From Burkholderia vietnamiensis LMG 10929 (GTDB lineage Bacteria > Pseudomonadota > Gammaproteobacteria > Burkholderiales > Burkholderiaceae), in NCBI RefSeq assembly GCF_000959445.1, contig NZ_CP009631.1, positions 2,108,001 through 2,172,000 on the forward strand: 64,000 nt of DNA, given 5' to 3'. A program made the position numbers and the translations under genes. The notes below the pieces were generated by a model. It searched no databases. It saw nothing but the letters and a program-made list of their open reading frames with translations, and was not told the origin of the DNA. This document shows positions 28,992-40,733 of this stretch, piece after piece (position 1 is the first letter of the stretch; every line of letters starts with the position of its first letter).

Positions 28992-30560
28992 TCACGACGA
29001 GCAGCTCACTTCGAGCGACCCGGCCCAGTCGGGCGGCAATGCCGCATACGGTTCATGTTCCGGTTGTTCGTCGAACGGGCGGCGCAGTATCTGCGCGAGC
29101 CGTTCGACTTCGGAAAAGTCCTTGTCCTTCGCGCGCCGGATCGCGACTTCGGCCAGATGGTTGCGCAACACGTATTTCGGGTTCACGCGATTCATCGCGG
29201 CCGCGCGGGCCGCGTCGTCGCGCGTTTCCTCCGACAGCCGCGCGCGGTAGAGGTTCGCCCACGCGTCGAACGCGGCGCGATCGATGAACAGGTCGCGCAC
29301 CGGCGCGTCGCGGCTCGCGTCGTGCTTCGACAGCTGCGCGAGCCGGCGAAACGTCAGCGTGAAGTCTGCGTGGCTCGCGTGCATCGTTTCGAGCAACTGG
29401 TTCGCGAGTTCGGCGTCGTGCTCGCGCTCGAGCGCGAGGCCGAGCTTCGCGCGCATCGCGCGCTCCAGCGCCGGGCCGAAGCGCTCCGGGAACTTCGCGA
29501 GCACGGCCTGCGCGTCGTCGACCGCGCGTTCGGCGCGCGCATCGTCGTCGGCGATGCCGTGCTGCAGGCCGATCAGCGGCAGCAGCGCCTGCGCGAGGCA
29601 GTAGCAGTTCCAGTGCGCGATGCGCGGCTGCATCCGGTACGCGTAGCGTCCGCTCGTGTCCGAGTGGTTGCAGATGTGGTTCGCATCGAACGCGTCGACG
29701 AAGCCGAACGGGCCGTAGTCGATCGTGACGCCGAGGATCGACATGTTGTCCGTGTTCATCACGCCGTGGCAGAAACCGACCGCCTGCCACTGCGCGACCA
29801 TGTCGGCCGTGCGCAGCATCGCGGCTTCGAGCAGCGCGAGGTAGGGATCGTCGGCTTCGCGGCAGGTGGGGTAGAAGCGCTCGATCACGTGGTCGGCGAG
29901 CCGGCGCAGCAGGTCGGGGCGATCGTTCGAGAAGAAGTGCTCGAAGTGGCCGAAGCGCACGAAGCTCTCGGACACGCGCGTGACGACGGCCGACGTCTCG
30001 ATCTCCTCGCGCACGACCGGCTGGTCGGAGCCGATCACCGTGAGCGCGCGCGTGGTCGGAATGCCGAGGTGATGCATCGCCTCCGAACACAGGTATTCGC
30101 GGATCGACGAGCGCAGCACCGCGCGCCCGTCGCCCATGCGCGAATACGGCGTGCGGCCGCCGCCTTTGAGCTGCAGTTCGTAGCGCCGGCCGTCGCTGCC
30201 GGGCAGCTCGCCGATCGTCAGCGCGCGGCCGTCGCCGAGCTGGCCGGCCCAGACGCCGAACTGATGGCCCGAATACACCGATGCGTACGGCAGCGCGTGG
30301 GCCGGCCAGTCGCGCGTCGGATTGCCGGCGAACAGCTCGGCGAATTGCGCGTGCGCCGCGAGCGACGGCGGCAGGCCGAGCAGTTGCGCCACTTCGGCGG
30401 AGAAGCCGACGACGTACGGCGCGGGCAGCGGCGCGGCCGGCAGCCGCGTATGAAACGCGTCGCCGAGCGCAACGAACGCGTCGTCGCCGGGCGCCGCGAG
30501 CGTCGCGGCGAGGTCGGGAAGAGTGTCAGCCGGATCGGCTGCGCTTCGGGAAAACGACAT
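28992..30560 (-). CDS. selO: Protein adenylyltransferase SelO (YdiU family)
   Basis: The protein has 522 residues. It is a pseudokinase-fold enzyme that transfers AMP to Ser, Thr or Tyr of proteins, with reported redox links. Family blocks are [18 protein letters not shown] (about 97-114), the lysine in [20 protein letters not shown], and the [22 protein letters not shown] region (seen in parts) holding the catalytic Asn and Asp. It is likely co-transcribed with msrB. E. coli and mammalian SelO end in a redox Cys, and this protein ends EVSCSS, so a near-terminal Cys is kept. Confidence 0.93.
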   Translation of the reverse strand: MSFSRSAADPADTLPDLAATLAAPGDDAFVALGDAFHTRLPAAPLPAPYVVGFSAEVAQLLGLPPSLAAHAQFAELFAGNPTRDWPAHALPYASVYSGHQFGVWAGQLGDGRALTIGELPGSDGRRYELQLKGGGRTPYSRMGDGRAVLRSSIREYLCSEAMHHLGIPTTRALTVIGSDQPVVREEIETSAVVTRVSESFVRFGHFEHFFSNDRPDLLRRLADHVIERFYPTCREADDPYLALLEAAMLRTADMVAQWQAVGFCHGVMNTDNMSILGVTIDYGPFGFVDAFDANHICNHSDTSGRYAYRMQPRIAHWNCYCLAQALLPLIGLQHGIADDDARAERAVDDAQAVLAKFPERFGPALERAMRAKLGLALEREHDAELANQLLETMHASHADFTLTFRRLAQLSKHDASRDAPVRDLFIDRAAFDAWANLYRARLSEETRDDAARAAAMNRVNPKYVLRNHLAEVAIRRAKDKDFSEVERLAQILRRPFDEQPEHEPYAALPPDWAGSLEVSCSS

Positions 30561-30679
30561 GTTGAGCGCCTCTGGGTAAGCCGATATTGTAAGGCGGCGT
30601 CGCGCCGCCCGCATGGCGGCCCGCGCGCGCAGCGCTGCGGGGCCGGTCACCGATTCGCGTACTTCCGGAGAACAAGACG

Positions 30680-32323
<1,644 letters not shown>

Positions 32324-32389
32324 GCCGCAGCCGGCCACGGCCGGGAGTACGGCGGCGCGATCGCGCCCCGGATCGTCGCAAAATTCAAA

Positions 32390-32419
32390 TTGAACGACCG
32401 TTCTTTTTCGTTGTATGCT
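32390..32419 (+). promoter_or_regulatory. Promoter with palindromic operator upstream of the FadJ-type gene
   Basis: TTGAAC (32390-32395) and TATGCT (32414-32419) are 18 bp apart. The inverted repeat GAACG-AC-CGTTC (32392-32403) lies over the -35. This shape fits a TetR-type repressor of fatty-acid catabolism such as those of the PsrA or FadP kind. The identity of the regulator is inference. Confidence 0.5.
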
Positions 32420-32505
32420 GCCTCCGTTCTATCCGGACATGCGGCCGTTCGACCGCGCACAATCCAGCGCAGCCACCGTGGCGCGCGATGCATGGAGGCA
32501 GGCAG

Positions 32506-34590
32506 ATGGCAGTGGATTACACGACTCGCGACGGCGTGGCCGTCATCACGCTCAACAATCCGCCCGTCAACGGGCTCGGCCTGTCGACGCGCCAGGGCGT
32601 CATGGCGGGCCTCGAACGCGCCGCGCAGGATCCGGCCGTCACCGCAATCGTGCTGACCGGCGCGGGGCGCGCGTTCTCGGGCGGCGCGGACATCACCGAA
32701 TTCAACACGCCGAAGGCGCTGCAGGAGCCGACGCTGCACACCGTGATCCGCGCGGTGGAGGCGAGCGCGAAGCCGGTGGTCGCGGCGCTGCACAGCGTCG
32801 CGATGGGCGGCGGGCTCGAGCTTGCGCTCGGCGCGCACTACCGGATCGCCGCGCCCGGCGCCCAGATCGCGCTGCCCGAGGTGAAGCTCGGCCTGCTGCC
32901 CGGCGCGGGCGGCACGCAGCGGCTGCCGCGCGCGGTCGGCCTCGAAACCGCGCTGAACATGATCGTGTCGGGCGCGCCGGTGCCGTCGGAGCAACTCGCG
33001 ACGAGCGGGCTGTTCGACGCGATGGCCGACGGCGACCTGCTCGATGCCGCCATCGCGTTCGCGCGCAAGGCCGGCGCGCAGAGCGGCCCGCATCCGCGGG
33101 TGCGCGATCGCAAGATCGTCCACGAGAACGCCGCCGGCTTCATCCAGTTCGCACGCAATTCCGCGCGGGCGGCCGCGCCGAATTTCCCCGCGCCGCACAA
33201 GTGCATCGACGCGATCGAGGCCGGCGTGCTGCACGGCTTCGACAAGGGCAGCGTTGCGGAGCGTGACGGCTTCGTCGCGCTGATGATGACGCCGGAGAGC
33301 CGCGCGCTGCGGCATGCGTTCTTCGGCGAGCGCGCGGCGAGCAAGATCCCCGACGTGCCGGCCGATACGCCGGTGCGCGAGATTCGCCGCGTCGGCGTGG
33401 TCGGCGCCGGCACGATGGGCGGCGGCATCGCGATGAACTTCGTCAACGCGGGCTTGCCGGTCACGCTGCTCGAAACGACGCAGGAGGCGCTCGACCGCGG
33501 GCTCGCGACGATCCGCAAAAACTACGACGCGCAGGTCAGGAAGGGCAAGCTCACGCAGCAGAAGCTCGATGCGCGCATGGCGCTGATCGCGTCGACGCTG
33601 TCCTACGACGATCTGCACGATGCCGACCTGATCGTCGAGGCCGTGTTCGAGGAACTCGGCGTGAAGGAGCAGGTGTTCGGCCGGCTCGACGCCGTCGCGA
33701 AGCCCGGCGCGATCCTCGCGTCGAATACGTCGACGCTCGATATCGACCGCATCGCCGCGTTCACGAAGCGTCCGCAGGACGTGGTCGGCATGCACTTCTT
33801 CAGCCCCGCGAACGTGATGAAGCTGCTCGAGGTCGTGCGCGGCGCGAACACCGCGAAGGACGTGCTCGCGACCGTGATGGCCGTCGCGAAGAATATCCGC
33901 AAGACGGCCGTCGTGTCCGGCGTGTGCGACGGCTTCATCGGCAACCGGATGATCGAGCAGTACATCCGCCAGGCGCTGTTCATGCTAGAGGAGGGCGCGC
34001 TGCCCGCGCAGGTCGATCGCGCGATCGAGAAGTTCGGCTTCGCGATGGGGCCGTTCCGGATGAGCGACCTGGCCGGCAACGACATCGGCTGGGCGATCCG
34101 AAAGCGCCGCTACGTCGAGCAGCCGGACCTGCATTACTCGAAGATCGCCGATCGCCTGTGCGAACTCGGCCGCTTCGGCCAGAAGACGGGCGGCGGCTGG
34201 TACGACTACGTGGCGGGCGAGCGCACCGCGAAGCCGTCGGCGCTCGTCGACGAGATGGTGGTCGCCTATTCGAACGAGCGCGGCGTCGAGCGACGCAAGA
34301 TCGGCGACGACGAGATCGTCGAGCGCCTCGTGTTCGCGCTCGTCAACGAAGGCGCGAAGATCCTCGAGGAGAAGATCGCGTCGAAGGCATCCGACATCGA
34401 CATGGTCTACCTGACCGGCTACGGCTTCCCGTTGTGGCGCGGCGGCCCGATGCTGTACGCGGACACCGTCGGCCTCTACAACGTCGAGCGCGCGATCCGC
34501 CGCTACGCGGCCGCGCCGAACGGCGACGCGTGGCGGCTCGCGCCGTCGATCGTCGAGCTGGCGAAGGCCGGGCGCGGCTTCAATGGCTGA
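32506..34590 (+). CDS. Bifunctional enoyl-CoA hydratase / 3-hydroxyacyl-CoA dehydrogenase
   Basis: The protein has 694 residues and carries out two steps of beta-oxidation. The N-terminal crotonase domain (about 1-190) has the oxyanion-hole segments GAGRAFSGGADITEF and HSVAMGGGLELALG, with Glu in ALPEVKLGLLPGAGG. The NAD-binding domain starts near 296 (GVVGAGTMGGGIA) with HFFSPANVMKLLE, and the C-terminal domain follows. The MAVDYTTRD start is chosen for its GGAGG site. It resembles FadJ or FadB without certainty of subtype. It is followed by pncA and a thiolase on the same strand. Confidence 0.93.
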   Translation: MAVDYTTRDGVAVITLNNPPVNGLGLSTRQGVMAGLERAAQDPAVTAIVLTGAGRAFSGGADITEFNTPKALQEPTLHTVIRAVEASAKPVVAALHSVAMGGGLELALGAHYRIAAPGAQIALPEVKLGLLPGAGGTQRLPRAVGLETALNMIVSGAPVPSEQLATSGLFDAMADGDLLDAAIAFARKAGAQSGPHPRVRDRKIVHENAAGFIQFARNSARAAAPNFPAPHKCIDAIEAGVLHGFDKGSVAERDGFVALMMTPESRALRHAFFGERAASKIPDVPADTPVREIRRVGVVGAGTMGGGIAMNFVNAGLPVTLLETTQEALDRGLATIRKNYDAQVRKGKLTQQKLDARMALIASTLSYDDLHDADLIVEAVFEELGVKEQVFGRLDAVAKPGAILASNTSTLDIDRIAAFTKRPQDVVGMHFFSPANVMKLLEVVRGANTAKDVLATVMAVAKNIRKTAVVSGVCDGFIGNRMIEQYIRQALFMLEEGALPAQVDRAIEKFGFAMGPFRMSDLAGNDIGWAIRKRRYVEQPDLHYSKIADRLCELGRFGQKTGGGWYDYVAGERTAKPSALVDEMVVAYSNERGVERRKIGDDEIVERLVFALVNEGAKILEEKIASKASDIDMVYLTGYGFPLWRGGPMLYADTVGLYNVERAIRRYAAAPNGDAWRLAPSIVELAKAGRGFNG

Positions 34591-34635
34591 CGGCCGCACG
34601 CGACGGCGCGAGCGCCGCCTGCACGGAGGAACGCA

Positions 34636-35268
34636 ATGAAATCAACCGAAGACGTGCTGCTCGTGATCGACGTGCAGAACGATTTCATGCCGGGCGGCGC
34701 GCTCGCGGTGCCGGACGGCGACGCGGTCGTGCCCGTCATCAACGCGCTCGCGCAGCGCTTCGAGCAGGTCGTGCTGACGCAGGACTGGCATCCGCGCGAG
34801 CACGTGTCGTTCGCCGCGAACCATCCCGGCCGCACGCCGTTCTCGACGCTCGCGCTGCCGTACGGCGAGCAGATGTTGTGGCCCGTGCACTGCGTGCAGG
34901 ACACCGAAGGCGCGGCCCTGCATCGCGACCTCGACATACCGCATGCGCGGCTCGTGATCCGCAAGGGCGGGCATGCGAAGGTCGACAGCTATTCCGCGTT
35001 CGTCGAAGCCGATCGCACGACGCGCACGGGGCTCGCCGGCTATCTGCGCGAGCTCGGCGCGAAGCGCGTGTGGTGTTGCGGCCTCGCGACCGACTATTGC
35101 GTCGCGTGGTCGGCGCTCGATGCGCGCGCGGCCGGTTTCGACGCCGCGGTGATCGACGATGCGTGCCGCGCGATCGACCTGAACGGCTCGCTCGCGCACG
35201 CGTGGCAGCAGATGCAGGCGGCGGGCGTCGCACGTGCGGCGTCCGCGAGCGCGCGCCCGGCGGCGTAG
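34636..35268 (+). CDS. pncA: Nicotinamidase
   Basis: The protein has 210 residues and hydrolyses nicotinamide to nicotinate for NAD salvage. The isochorismatase fold shows the catalytic Asp in [17 protein letters not shown] (near residue 11), the metal ligands in [13 protein letters not shown], the catalytic Lys in [15 protein letters not shown] and the nucleophile Cys in [17 protein letters not shown]. It is embedded between two beta-oxidation genes, 45 bp after the first and 43 bp before the second, so it is probably co-transcribed with them. Confidence 0.94.
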   Translation: MKSTEDVLLVIDVQNDFMPGGALAVPDGDAVVPVINALAQRFEQVVLTQDWHPREHVSFAANHPGRTPFSTLALPYGEQMLWPVHCVQDTEGAALHRDLDIPHARLVIRKGGHAKVDSYSAFVEADRTTRTGLAGYLRELGAKRVWCCGLATDYCVAWSALDARAAGFDAAVIDDACRAIDLNGSLAHAWQQMQAAGVARAASASARPAA

Positions 35269-35311
35269 CGCATTTCCATCAGTACATGAAGCAGGACCGA
35301 AGGAGACTCGC

Positions 35312-36490
35312 ATGACCGAAGCCGTAATCGTATCGACCGCACGCACGCCGCTCGCGAAGTCGTGGCGCGGTGCATTCAACATGACGCACGGCGCGACGCT
35401 CGGCGGCCACGTGGTCGCGGCCGCGCTCGAACGCGCGAAGCTCGACCCGGCGCGCATCGAGGACGTGATCATGGGCTGCGCGAACCCCGAAGGCGCGACC
35501 GGCGCGAACATCGCGCGGCAGATCGCGCTGCGCGCCGGGCTGCCGGTCAGCGTGCCGGGGATGACGGTGAACCGTTTCTGTTCTTCAGGGTTGCAGACGA
35601 TCGCGCTCGCCGCGCAGCGGATCATCGCGGGCGAGGGCGACGTGTACGTCGCGGGCGGCGTCGAGTCTATCTCGTGCGTGCAGAACGAAATGAACCGGCA
35701 CATGATCCAGGAAGGCTGGCTCGTCGAGCACAAGCCCGAGATCTACTGGAACATGCTGCAGACCGCGGAGAACGTCGCGAAGCGCTACGGGATCGCGAAG
35801 GAGCGTCAGGACGAATACGGCGTGCGCTCGCAGCTGCGTGCGGCGGCCGCCCTGGAAGCCGGGCGCTTTCGCGACGAGATCGTGCCGATCACCGTGCGCG
35901 CGGGCATCGCCGACAAAGCGACCGGACGGCTCTACACGCAGGAAGTGACGGTGTCGGCCGACGAAGGCATCCGGCCCGACACGACGCTCGAAGGCGTGTC
36001 GAAGATTCGGTCGGCCGTGCCGGGCGGCGTGATCACCGCGGGCAATGCGAGCCAGTTCTCGGATGGCGCGGCGGCATGCGTGGTGATGAACGCCGATATC
36101 GCGCAGCGCGAAGGGCTGCAGCCGCTCGGCGTGTTCCGCGGGTTCGCGGTGGCCGGCTGCGAACCGGACGAGATGGGCATCGGTCCGGTGTTCGCGGTGC
36201 CGAAGCTGCTGAAGCAGACGGGCTTGAAGATCGACGACATCGGCCTGTGGGAACTGAACGAAGCGTTCGCCGTGCAGGTGCTGTACTGCCGCGATACGCT
36301 CGGCATCCCCGACGAGCGTCTCAACGTGAACGGCGGCGCGATCGCGGTCGGCCATCCGTACGGCGTGTCGGGTGCGCGCCTCACCGGCCATGCGTTGCTC
36401 GAAGGCAAGCGGCGCGGCGTCAAATACGCGGTCGTCACGATGTGCATCGGCGGCGGGCAGGGCGCGGCCGGCCTGTTCGAAATCGTCTGA
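35312..36490 (+). CDS. Acetyl-CoA C-acyltransferase (thiolase)
   Basis: The protein has 392 residues. It cleaves 3-ketoacyl-CoA to acetyl-CoA and a shortened acyl-CoA. The catalytic residues are Cys90 ([10 protein letters not shown]), His348 ([11 protein letters not shown]) and Cys378 ([12 protein letters not shown]). The ATG is preceded by AGGAG. Together with the upstream bifunctional enzyme it supplies the last three steps of beta-oxidation. The substitution GHPYG for the common GHPLG or GHPIG is noticeable. FadA-like degradative use is more likely than PhaA-type synthesis, from context. Confidence 0.93.
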   Translation: MTEAVIVSTARTPLAKSWRGAFNMTHGATLGGHVVAAALERAKLDPARIEDVIMGCANPEGATGANIARQIALRAGLPVSVPGMTVNRFCSSGLQTIALAAQRIIAGEGDVYVAGGVESISCVQNEMNRHMIQEGWLVEHKPEIYWNMLQTAENVAKRYGIAKERQDEYGVRSQLRAAAALEAGRFRDEIVPITVRAGIADKATGRLYTQEVTVSADEGIRPDTTLEGVSKIRSAVPGGVITAGNASQFSDGAAACVVMNADIAQREGLQPLGVFRGFAVAGCEPDEMGIGPVFAVPKLLKQTGLKIDDIGLWELNEAFAVQVLYCRDTLGIPDERLNVNGGAIAVGHPYGVSGARLTGHALLEGKRRGVKYAVVTMCIGGGQGAAGLFEIV

Positions 36491-36626
36491 TTTTTTTCGG
36501 CGCGGCGGCTGCGGCGGCGCGTTTCAGCGGCCGCCGTAACCGCGTCGCGAATCGGCGAGATTCGTCCGTAATTCGTAAGGATGGGGAAGCAAACGGCGCG
36601 GCTGCGATGCTGCCGTTTCCCCTTAC

Positions 36627-36654
36627 TTGTCAAACGAATTGCCGCACCTATACT
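36627..36654 (+). promoter_or_regulatory. Sigma-70 promoter of the diguanylate cyclase gene
   Basis: TTGTCA (36627-36632) and TATACT (36649-36654) are 16 bp apart and close to consensus. The leader would be about 143 nt. The rest of 36491-36803 holds no gene that I can support. Confidence 0.65.
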
Positions 36655-36803
36655 TGCTCTGACATTTGCCTTTCGGCCGGATGGGCCGGCGCGCGTCGTC
36701 CCGATGCGCGCGATGCGTCGCCGGCTGCCGACGCGCACGATGCAGCGCGCGTGTCCGGCGCCGCGGACGTTCGCACCACGCAGCAGACCGAACGGGGATC
36801 GAA

Positions 36804-38204
36804 TTGAGCACGACCTATGCAGCCGGGGAACCGCCGCGCGTCGTCAGTGCGGCCGCGAAGCTCTACGCGAAATGCCTGCTGGTCGCATTCGCATTGTTGC
36901 CGGCCTATCTGATCGGCTATCTGTGGTTCTTCAGCGACCCGCGCGTCGTATTCGAGAATCACGCCTTCCATGAGTTCGCGATCGCTGCGGCGACGCTCGA
37001 GGGCGCCTTCGTCACCTACGTCACGTGGGTCTGCTACCGCTCCTCCGGCGAGCCGTTGCTGCGCTGGCTCACGCTCGGCTTTCTCGGCTTCGCGATGATC
37101 TACGCGCTGCACGGCCTGTTCACCGGGATGGCGCATCACAATATCTGGCTGTTCCTGCTGTACGGTCCCGCGTCGCGGCTCGTGATGGCGATGCTGCTGC
37201 TGACGGGGCTGCTGTCGTATTTCCAGTCGCCCGATCGCGTCGAGAAGCGCACGCGCGCGCGTACCTGGCTGCCCTGGATCGTGGCGTTCCTGCTGATCGA
37301 TGCGGCCGTTGCATACATCGCGTATTCACCGGTCGCCGGCGCGCTCGGCACGCGGCTGTCGATGGAAGGCGGCGCGCTCGTGTTCTCGTTGCTGAACGTC
37401 GGCGTGCTGCTCACGCGGCGCATCCGTTCGCCGCTGATGGTGATCTACGGCATGTCTATCATGGCGTTCGCGCTGTCGTCGCTCGCGTTCATTCTGGGCA
37501 AGCCGTGGAACCACATGTGGTGGCTCGCGCATGCGATCTTCGCGGGCGGTTTCTTTCTGCTCAGCTACGGCGTCGTGCAGGCGTTGCAGTCCACCCGCTC
37601 GTTCTCCGCGATCTACAGCCAGGAAGACCTGATGAGCCGGCTGTCCGAATCGATGGCGCGCACCGAGAGCGCGCTGCAGGAACTGCGCCGCACGAACCAG
37701 AAGCTCGAATACATGGCGGCCACCGATCCGATGACCGGCGCATCGAATCGCCGCCAGTTCATCGCGCAGGTCGAGCGCGAGATCCAGCGGGCCGAGCGCG
37801 ACGGCACACCGTTTTGCCTGCTCGCGCTCGACCTCGACAACTTCAAGAACATCAACGGCGCGTACGGTCACCAGATCGGCGACGAAGTGCTGCGCGGCGT
37901 CGTGCGCCAGTGTCTCGAAGCGATCCGGCCGACCGGTGCGCTCGCGCGCGTGGGCGGCGAGGAGTTCATGGCGCTGTTGCCCGACATGCCGCTCGAAGGC
38001 GCACGCATGACGGCCGAGCGCGTGCGCTCGTCGATCGCCAGCTCGCCGTTCGGGCTCGACTTCAAGCGCGTGCAGGTGACGGTCAGCGTCGGCGTCGCGC
38101 AGTACGGCGTCGACGGCAGCACGGTCGACGCGTTGCTGCGCGTGGTCGACGAACGGCTGTATCAGGCGAAGCGCGACGGACGCAATCGCGTCGTCGCGCA
38201 TTGA
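36804..38204 (+). CDS. Membrane diguanylate cyclase (GGDEF)
   Basis: The protein has 466 residues and makes cyclic-di-GMP. About seven hydrophobic segments span residues 18-260 (starting KCLLVAFALLPAYLIGYLWF), suggesting a membrane sensor module. A short coiled coil near 285-305 leads to the GGDEF domain (about 310-466). The active site is GGEEF (VGGEEFMALLP), with the substrate-binding DLDNFKNINGAYGHQIGD upstream. No RxxD inhibitory site is evident before it. I prefer the TTG at 36804, since the longer ATG-started frame is Arg/Cys-rich and lies partly upstream of the likely transcription start. Confidence 0.88.
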   Translation: MSTTYAAGEPPRVVSAAAKLYAKCLLVAFALLPAYLIGYLWFFSDPRVVFENHAFHEFAIAAATLEGAFVTYVTWVCYRSSGEPLLRWLTLGFLGFAMIYALHGLFTGMAHHNIWLFLLYGPASRLVMAMLLLTGLLSYFQSPDRVEKRTRARTWLPWIVAFLLIDAAVAYIAYSPVAGALGTRLSMEGGALVFSLLNVGVLLTRRIRSPLMVIYGMSIMAFALSSLAFILGKPWNHMWWLAHAIFAGGFFLLSYGVVQALQSTRSFSAIYSQEDLMSRLSESMARTESALQELRRTNQKLEYMAATDPMTGASNRRQFIAQVEREIQRAERDGTPFCLLALDLDNFKNINGAYGHQIGDEVLRGVVRQCLEAIRPTGALARVGGEEFMALLPDMPLEGARMTAERVRSSIASSPFGLDFKRVQVTVSVGVAQYGVDGSTVDALLRVVDERLYQAKRDGRNRVVAH

Positions 38205-38285
38205 TCGTCGCGCGCCGCGCGCTGAAAAGGCCACGGAGGTGGACGCGCGCCATGCGGCTCGTGCCGGTCGCGCGTCCTTGGCGGG

Positions 38286-40421
38286 TCAGCGCGCCGCGAC
38301 CGCCGTCGCGGTTTCCATTTGCTGCGACGCCTGCCACCAGTACTTGCCCGCACGCAGTTGCGGATCGCGGATCGCCAGATACGTGGTGCTCCAAAGCTGC
38401 GCGGCGTTGGCCTCCGTCGCATCGGCGCTGCGCGTACCGAACGCATCGGCGTGGTATTGGCCGTTGGTATAGGACCACGTCCACATTTCCGACGTGCGCA
38501 TGTCGCGTCCGTTCGAGATCACCTGCCAGATCGTCTGCCGGGCCTGCGTGAGCAGCGTGCGCGTCGCGGCCGACAGATCCTGGCGTGCGAGCTGACGGTC
38601 GAGCCCGGCCACCCACATCGCCTGTTGCCACGACCAGATCACCGTGCCGTGATACGCGGAACTCGTGAACTTCGGCCATAGCGCGGTGCTGGCATACGCG
38701 GGGTTCGCGATCAGCATGCCGACGTCGGTGACGAGGCCGGTCGGGAACGGCCGCGTGACGTCGGCGATGATGCGCTGCAGCTCGGCGTCGGGCGGCGTGC
38801 CGAACAGCAGCGCGAAGCCGCCGTCGGAATTCATCACCGGGATCGGCGTGCCTTGCTGATCGAGCGACAGCGCGTAGAAGGTCAGCGGCGCGCCGGGCGC
38901 GGCGCCGGCCGGCACGCCGGCGCTCGGCGCATAGGCGGACACGTCGGCCGCCGCCTGCGCGGCCGGCACGCTGACCTGGAACAGCGGCGGCGCCTGCTGC
39001 TCCCAGACGGCCGCCTCTGCCGCGGTGTTCGCGAGCGCGGCGCGTTGGCCGGCGTCCAGGTACGGATCGAGCAGGCCGCGCGCGAGGAACGCATTGGCCG
39101 CGCGCAGCGCGGCCGGCACGAGCACGGCGTTCACGTCGTAGGGATAGACGCCGCCGCCGAGCCCGTCGGTGCTGTCGCGCCAGTTGCCGACGATCTCGCC
39201 GTCACGCAGATGGATCAGGTTGGCGACCGACGGCTGCTGCGCGAACGGCTGCGCAGTGGCCGCGACGTGCAGCAGGTTCACGACGAGGCGGCTGCCGTTG
39301 GTGCGGCCGTCGCTGCCGCGTTGCGCGAGGTAGGCCGCTGCGCGCGCCTGGCCGCGCGCGTCGTCGACCAGCCACGCCGCGGCGATCGGCGCGAGCAGGT
39401 AGTCGCTGTCGATCATCTTGTAGTCGTAGGTCGGCGTCGCGTCGTTCGCGCGGCCGTGCTTCGCGTTGTCGATCAGCGCGAACTCGCCGATGCCTTCCTC
39501 GTGCGCGACCTTGCCGTCGTCCGACAGGCGGCTCAGCACCGACGTCAGCCCGGCCTCGATCGCGGCGGGTTCGAGCACCGGCATCAGCATGCGCACCGAG
39601 ATCAGCGTGTCGCGTCCGAAGTAGGTGTCGTATTGCCACGAGCCGGCCAGCAGCTTGTCGTGGAAGCTGAGGAATTCGAGCACGTTCTGGCTCACCGGGT
39701 CGGGGTTCACGGACGGCGCGAACAGCTCGGCGCGTGCGATCGGCGACAGCGGCGACTCGCCCGACAACGCGTCGACGTGCAGTTTCAGCGTATGCGAGCC
39801 GGCTGCCGCGCGCAGCACCAGCTTGCCGCCGGCGGCCGTCGCGATGCTGCCGCCGTCGCGCAGCGTGATGCGCAGCGCATAGCCGGGCGCGCCGTCGATC
39901 CGGTCGCGCTGCCATTGCGCGGCGCTGCCCTGGACGGCGGGCGCGGTGACGATCTCCGCCGGGATCGTCGCGCCGCCATTGAAGTCGCGCAGGAAGCGCA
40001 CGCTGCTGAGCAGCCCCTGGCGGATCGTCAGCGTGTCGGTGTCGACCGACACGTCCGCGCCGATGCCGTACAGCGGACGGCCGTGCGCGTCGGGCGCGGA
40101 CAGCGCCGACGGCGGCGTGTCGAGGCTCCAGTTCACCGGCTGCGCGGTGTCGTCGAACCACAGCCCGGTGCCGCTGTTGCCGGCCGGAAACACCACCAGC
40201 AGACGCGGCTTCGTCGACGAGCGCACCAGCAGATGGGCGGCCACCTGGTCCTGCCGGTAGAACGCGTTGATCTGGCCGCCCGCATCCATCCGGAACGACA
40301 GCGCGGCGCTGGACGACGGCGGCGGGCCGCTCGACTGGACGTCGTCGTCGTTGCACGCGGCGAGCAGGGCGGCGCAGACGAAGCCGAGACACAGCGATTT
40401 CGTGAAGCGATGAATCTTCAT
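38286..40421 (-). CDS. Six-hairpin glycosidase-like lipoprotein (debranching-enzyme type)
   Basis: The protein has 711 residues. The lipoprotein signal MKIHRFTKSLCLGFVCAALL with lipobox LLAAC puts the lipidated Cys at 23, so it is membrane-anchored in the periplasm or on the outer membrane. The C-terminal half is an (alpha/alpha)6-like region with QYDTYFGRDTLISVRML (about 300), KVAHEEGIGEFALIDN (about 350) and GGVYPYDVNAVLVPAALRAA. The FGRDTLIS block resembles amylo-alpha-1,6-glucosidase/GDE domains, so glycoside cleavage is likely, but the substrate is unknown. The ribosome site AGGAGG is strong. A promoter lies about 275 bp upstream, giving a long leader. Confidence 0.75.
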   Translation of the reverse strand: MKIHRFTKSLCLGFVCAALLAACNDDDVQSSGPPPSSSAALSFRMDAGGQINAFYRQDQVAAHLLVRSSTKPRLLVVFPAGNSGTGLWFDDTAQPVNWSLDTPPSALSAPDAHGRPLYGIGADVSVDTDTLTIRQGLLSSVRFLRDFNGGATIPAEIVTAPAVQGSAAQWQRDRIDGAPGYALRITLRDGGSIATAAGGKLVLRAAAGSHTLKLHVDALSGESPLSPIARAELFAPSVNPDPVSQNVLEFLSFHDKLLAGSWQYDTYFGRDTLISVRMLMPVLEPAAIEAGLTSVLSRLSDDGKVAHEEGIGEFALIDNAKHGRANDATPTYDYKMIDSDYLLAPIAAAWLVDDARGQARAAAYLAQRGSDGRTNGSRLVVNLLHVAATAQPFAQQPSVANLIHLRDGEIVGNWRDSTDGLGGGVYPYDVNAVLVPAALRAANAFLARGLLDPYLDAGQRAALANTAAEAAVWEQQAPPLFQVSVPAAQAAADVSAYAPSAGVPAGAAPGAPLTFYALSLDQQGTPIPVMNSDGGFALLFGTPPDAELQRIIADVTRPFPTGLVTDVGMLIANPAYASTALWPKFTSSAYHGTVIWSWQQAMWVAGLDRQLARQDLSAATRTLLTQARQTIWQVISNGRDMRTSEMWTWSYTNGQYHADAFGTRSADATEANAAQLWSTTYLAIRDPQLRAGKYWWQASQQMETATAVAAR

Positions 40422-40499
40422 GACGACCCTCCTGACGACTGCGATTGTTATCGACATGCTCGAATCGGCGGAATGCTCCGGCCGTTGTGCGTGGCATTG

Positions 40500-40524
40500 C
40501 GGGCATTCTTCAAATGCCCGTTTT
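40500..40524 (+). terminator. Hairpin with T-run, antisense within the lipoprotein gene's leader
   Basis: CGGGCATT (40500-40507) pairs with AATGCCCG (40513-40520), followed by TTTT on the plus strand. No plus-strand gene ends here, and on the minus strand the hairpin sits in the 5' leader of the lipoprotein gene. Confidence 0.55.
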
Positions 40525-40703
40525 AATCGTCGTGTGATACGCGGCGCGAATTGATTGGGAATTAGTCGGACGCGCGATAAATTTCGAAGCGGAAGCAAAA
40601 AGACGGCCTGCACCGGCGAAACGCGGTCGGATACGACGAGCGAGCTGAGTGAACGATGCGGTCCACGTGCAAACGCAAATTCGGTCGAAAGATGATGTAG
40701 GCG

Positions 40704-40733
40704 ATTCTAGATATCGGCGGAAGTCGGAGTCAA
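40704..40733 (-). promoter_or_regulatory. Sigma-70 promoter of the glycosidase lipoprotein gene
   Basis: On the minus strand, TTGACT (40733-40728) and TAGAAT (40709-40704) are 18 bp apart. The surrounding 40422-41175 intergenic region (754 bp) is clearly more AT-rich than its neighbours and contains no gene that I can support. Confidence 0.6.

Noticed and set aside
38853..40526. Long plus-strand open frame opposite the glycosidase lipoprotein
   Set aside because: It is Arg- and His-rich, typical of the antisense of a high-GC gene. The minus strand has a signal peptide, lipobox and fold motifs.
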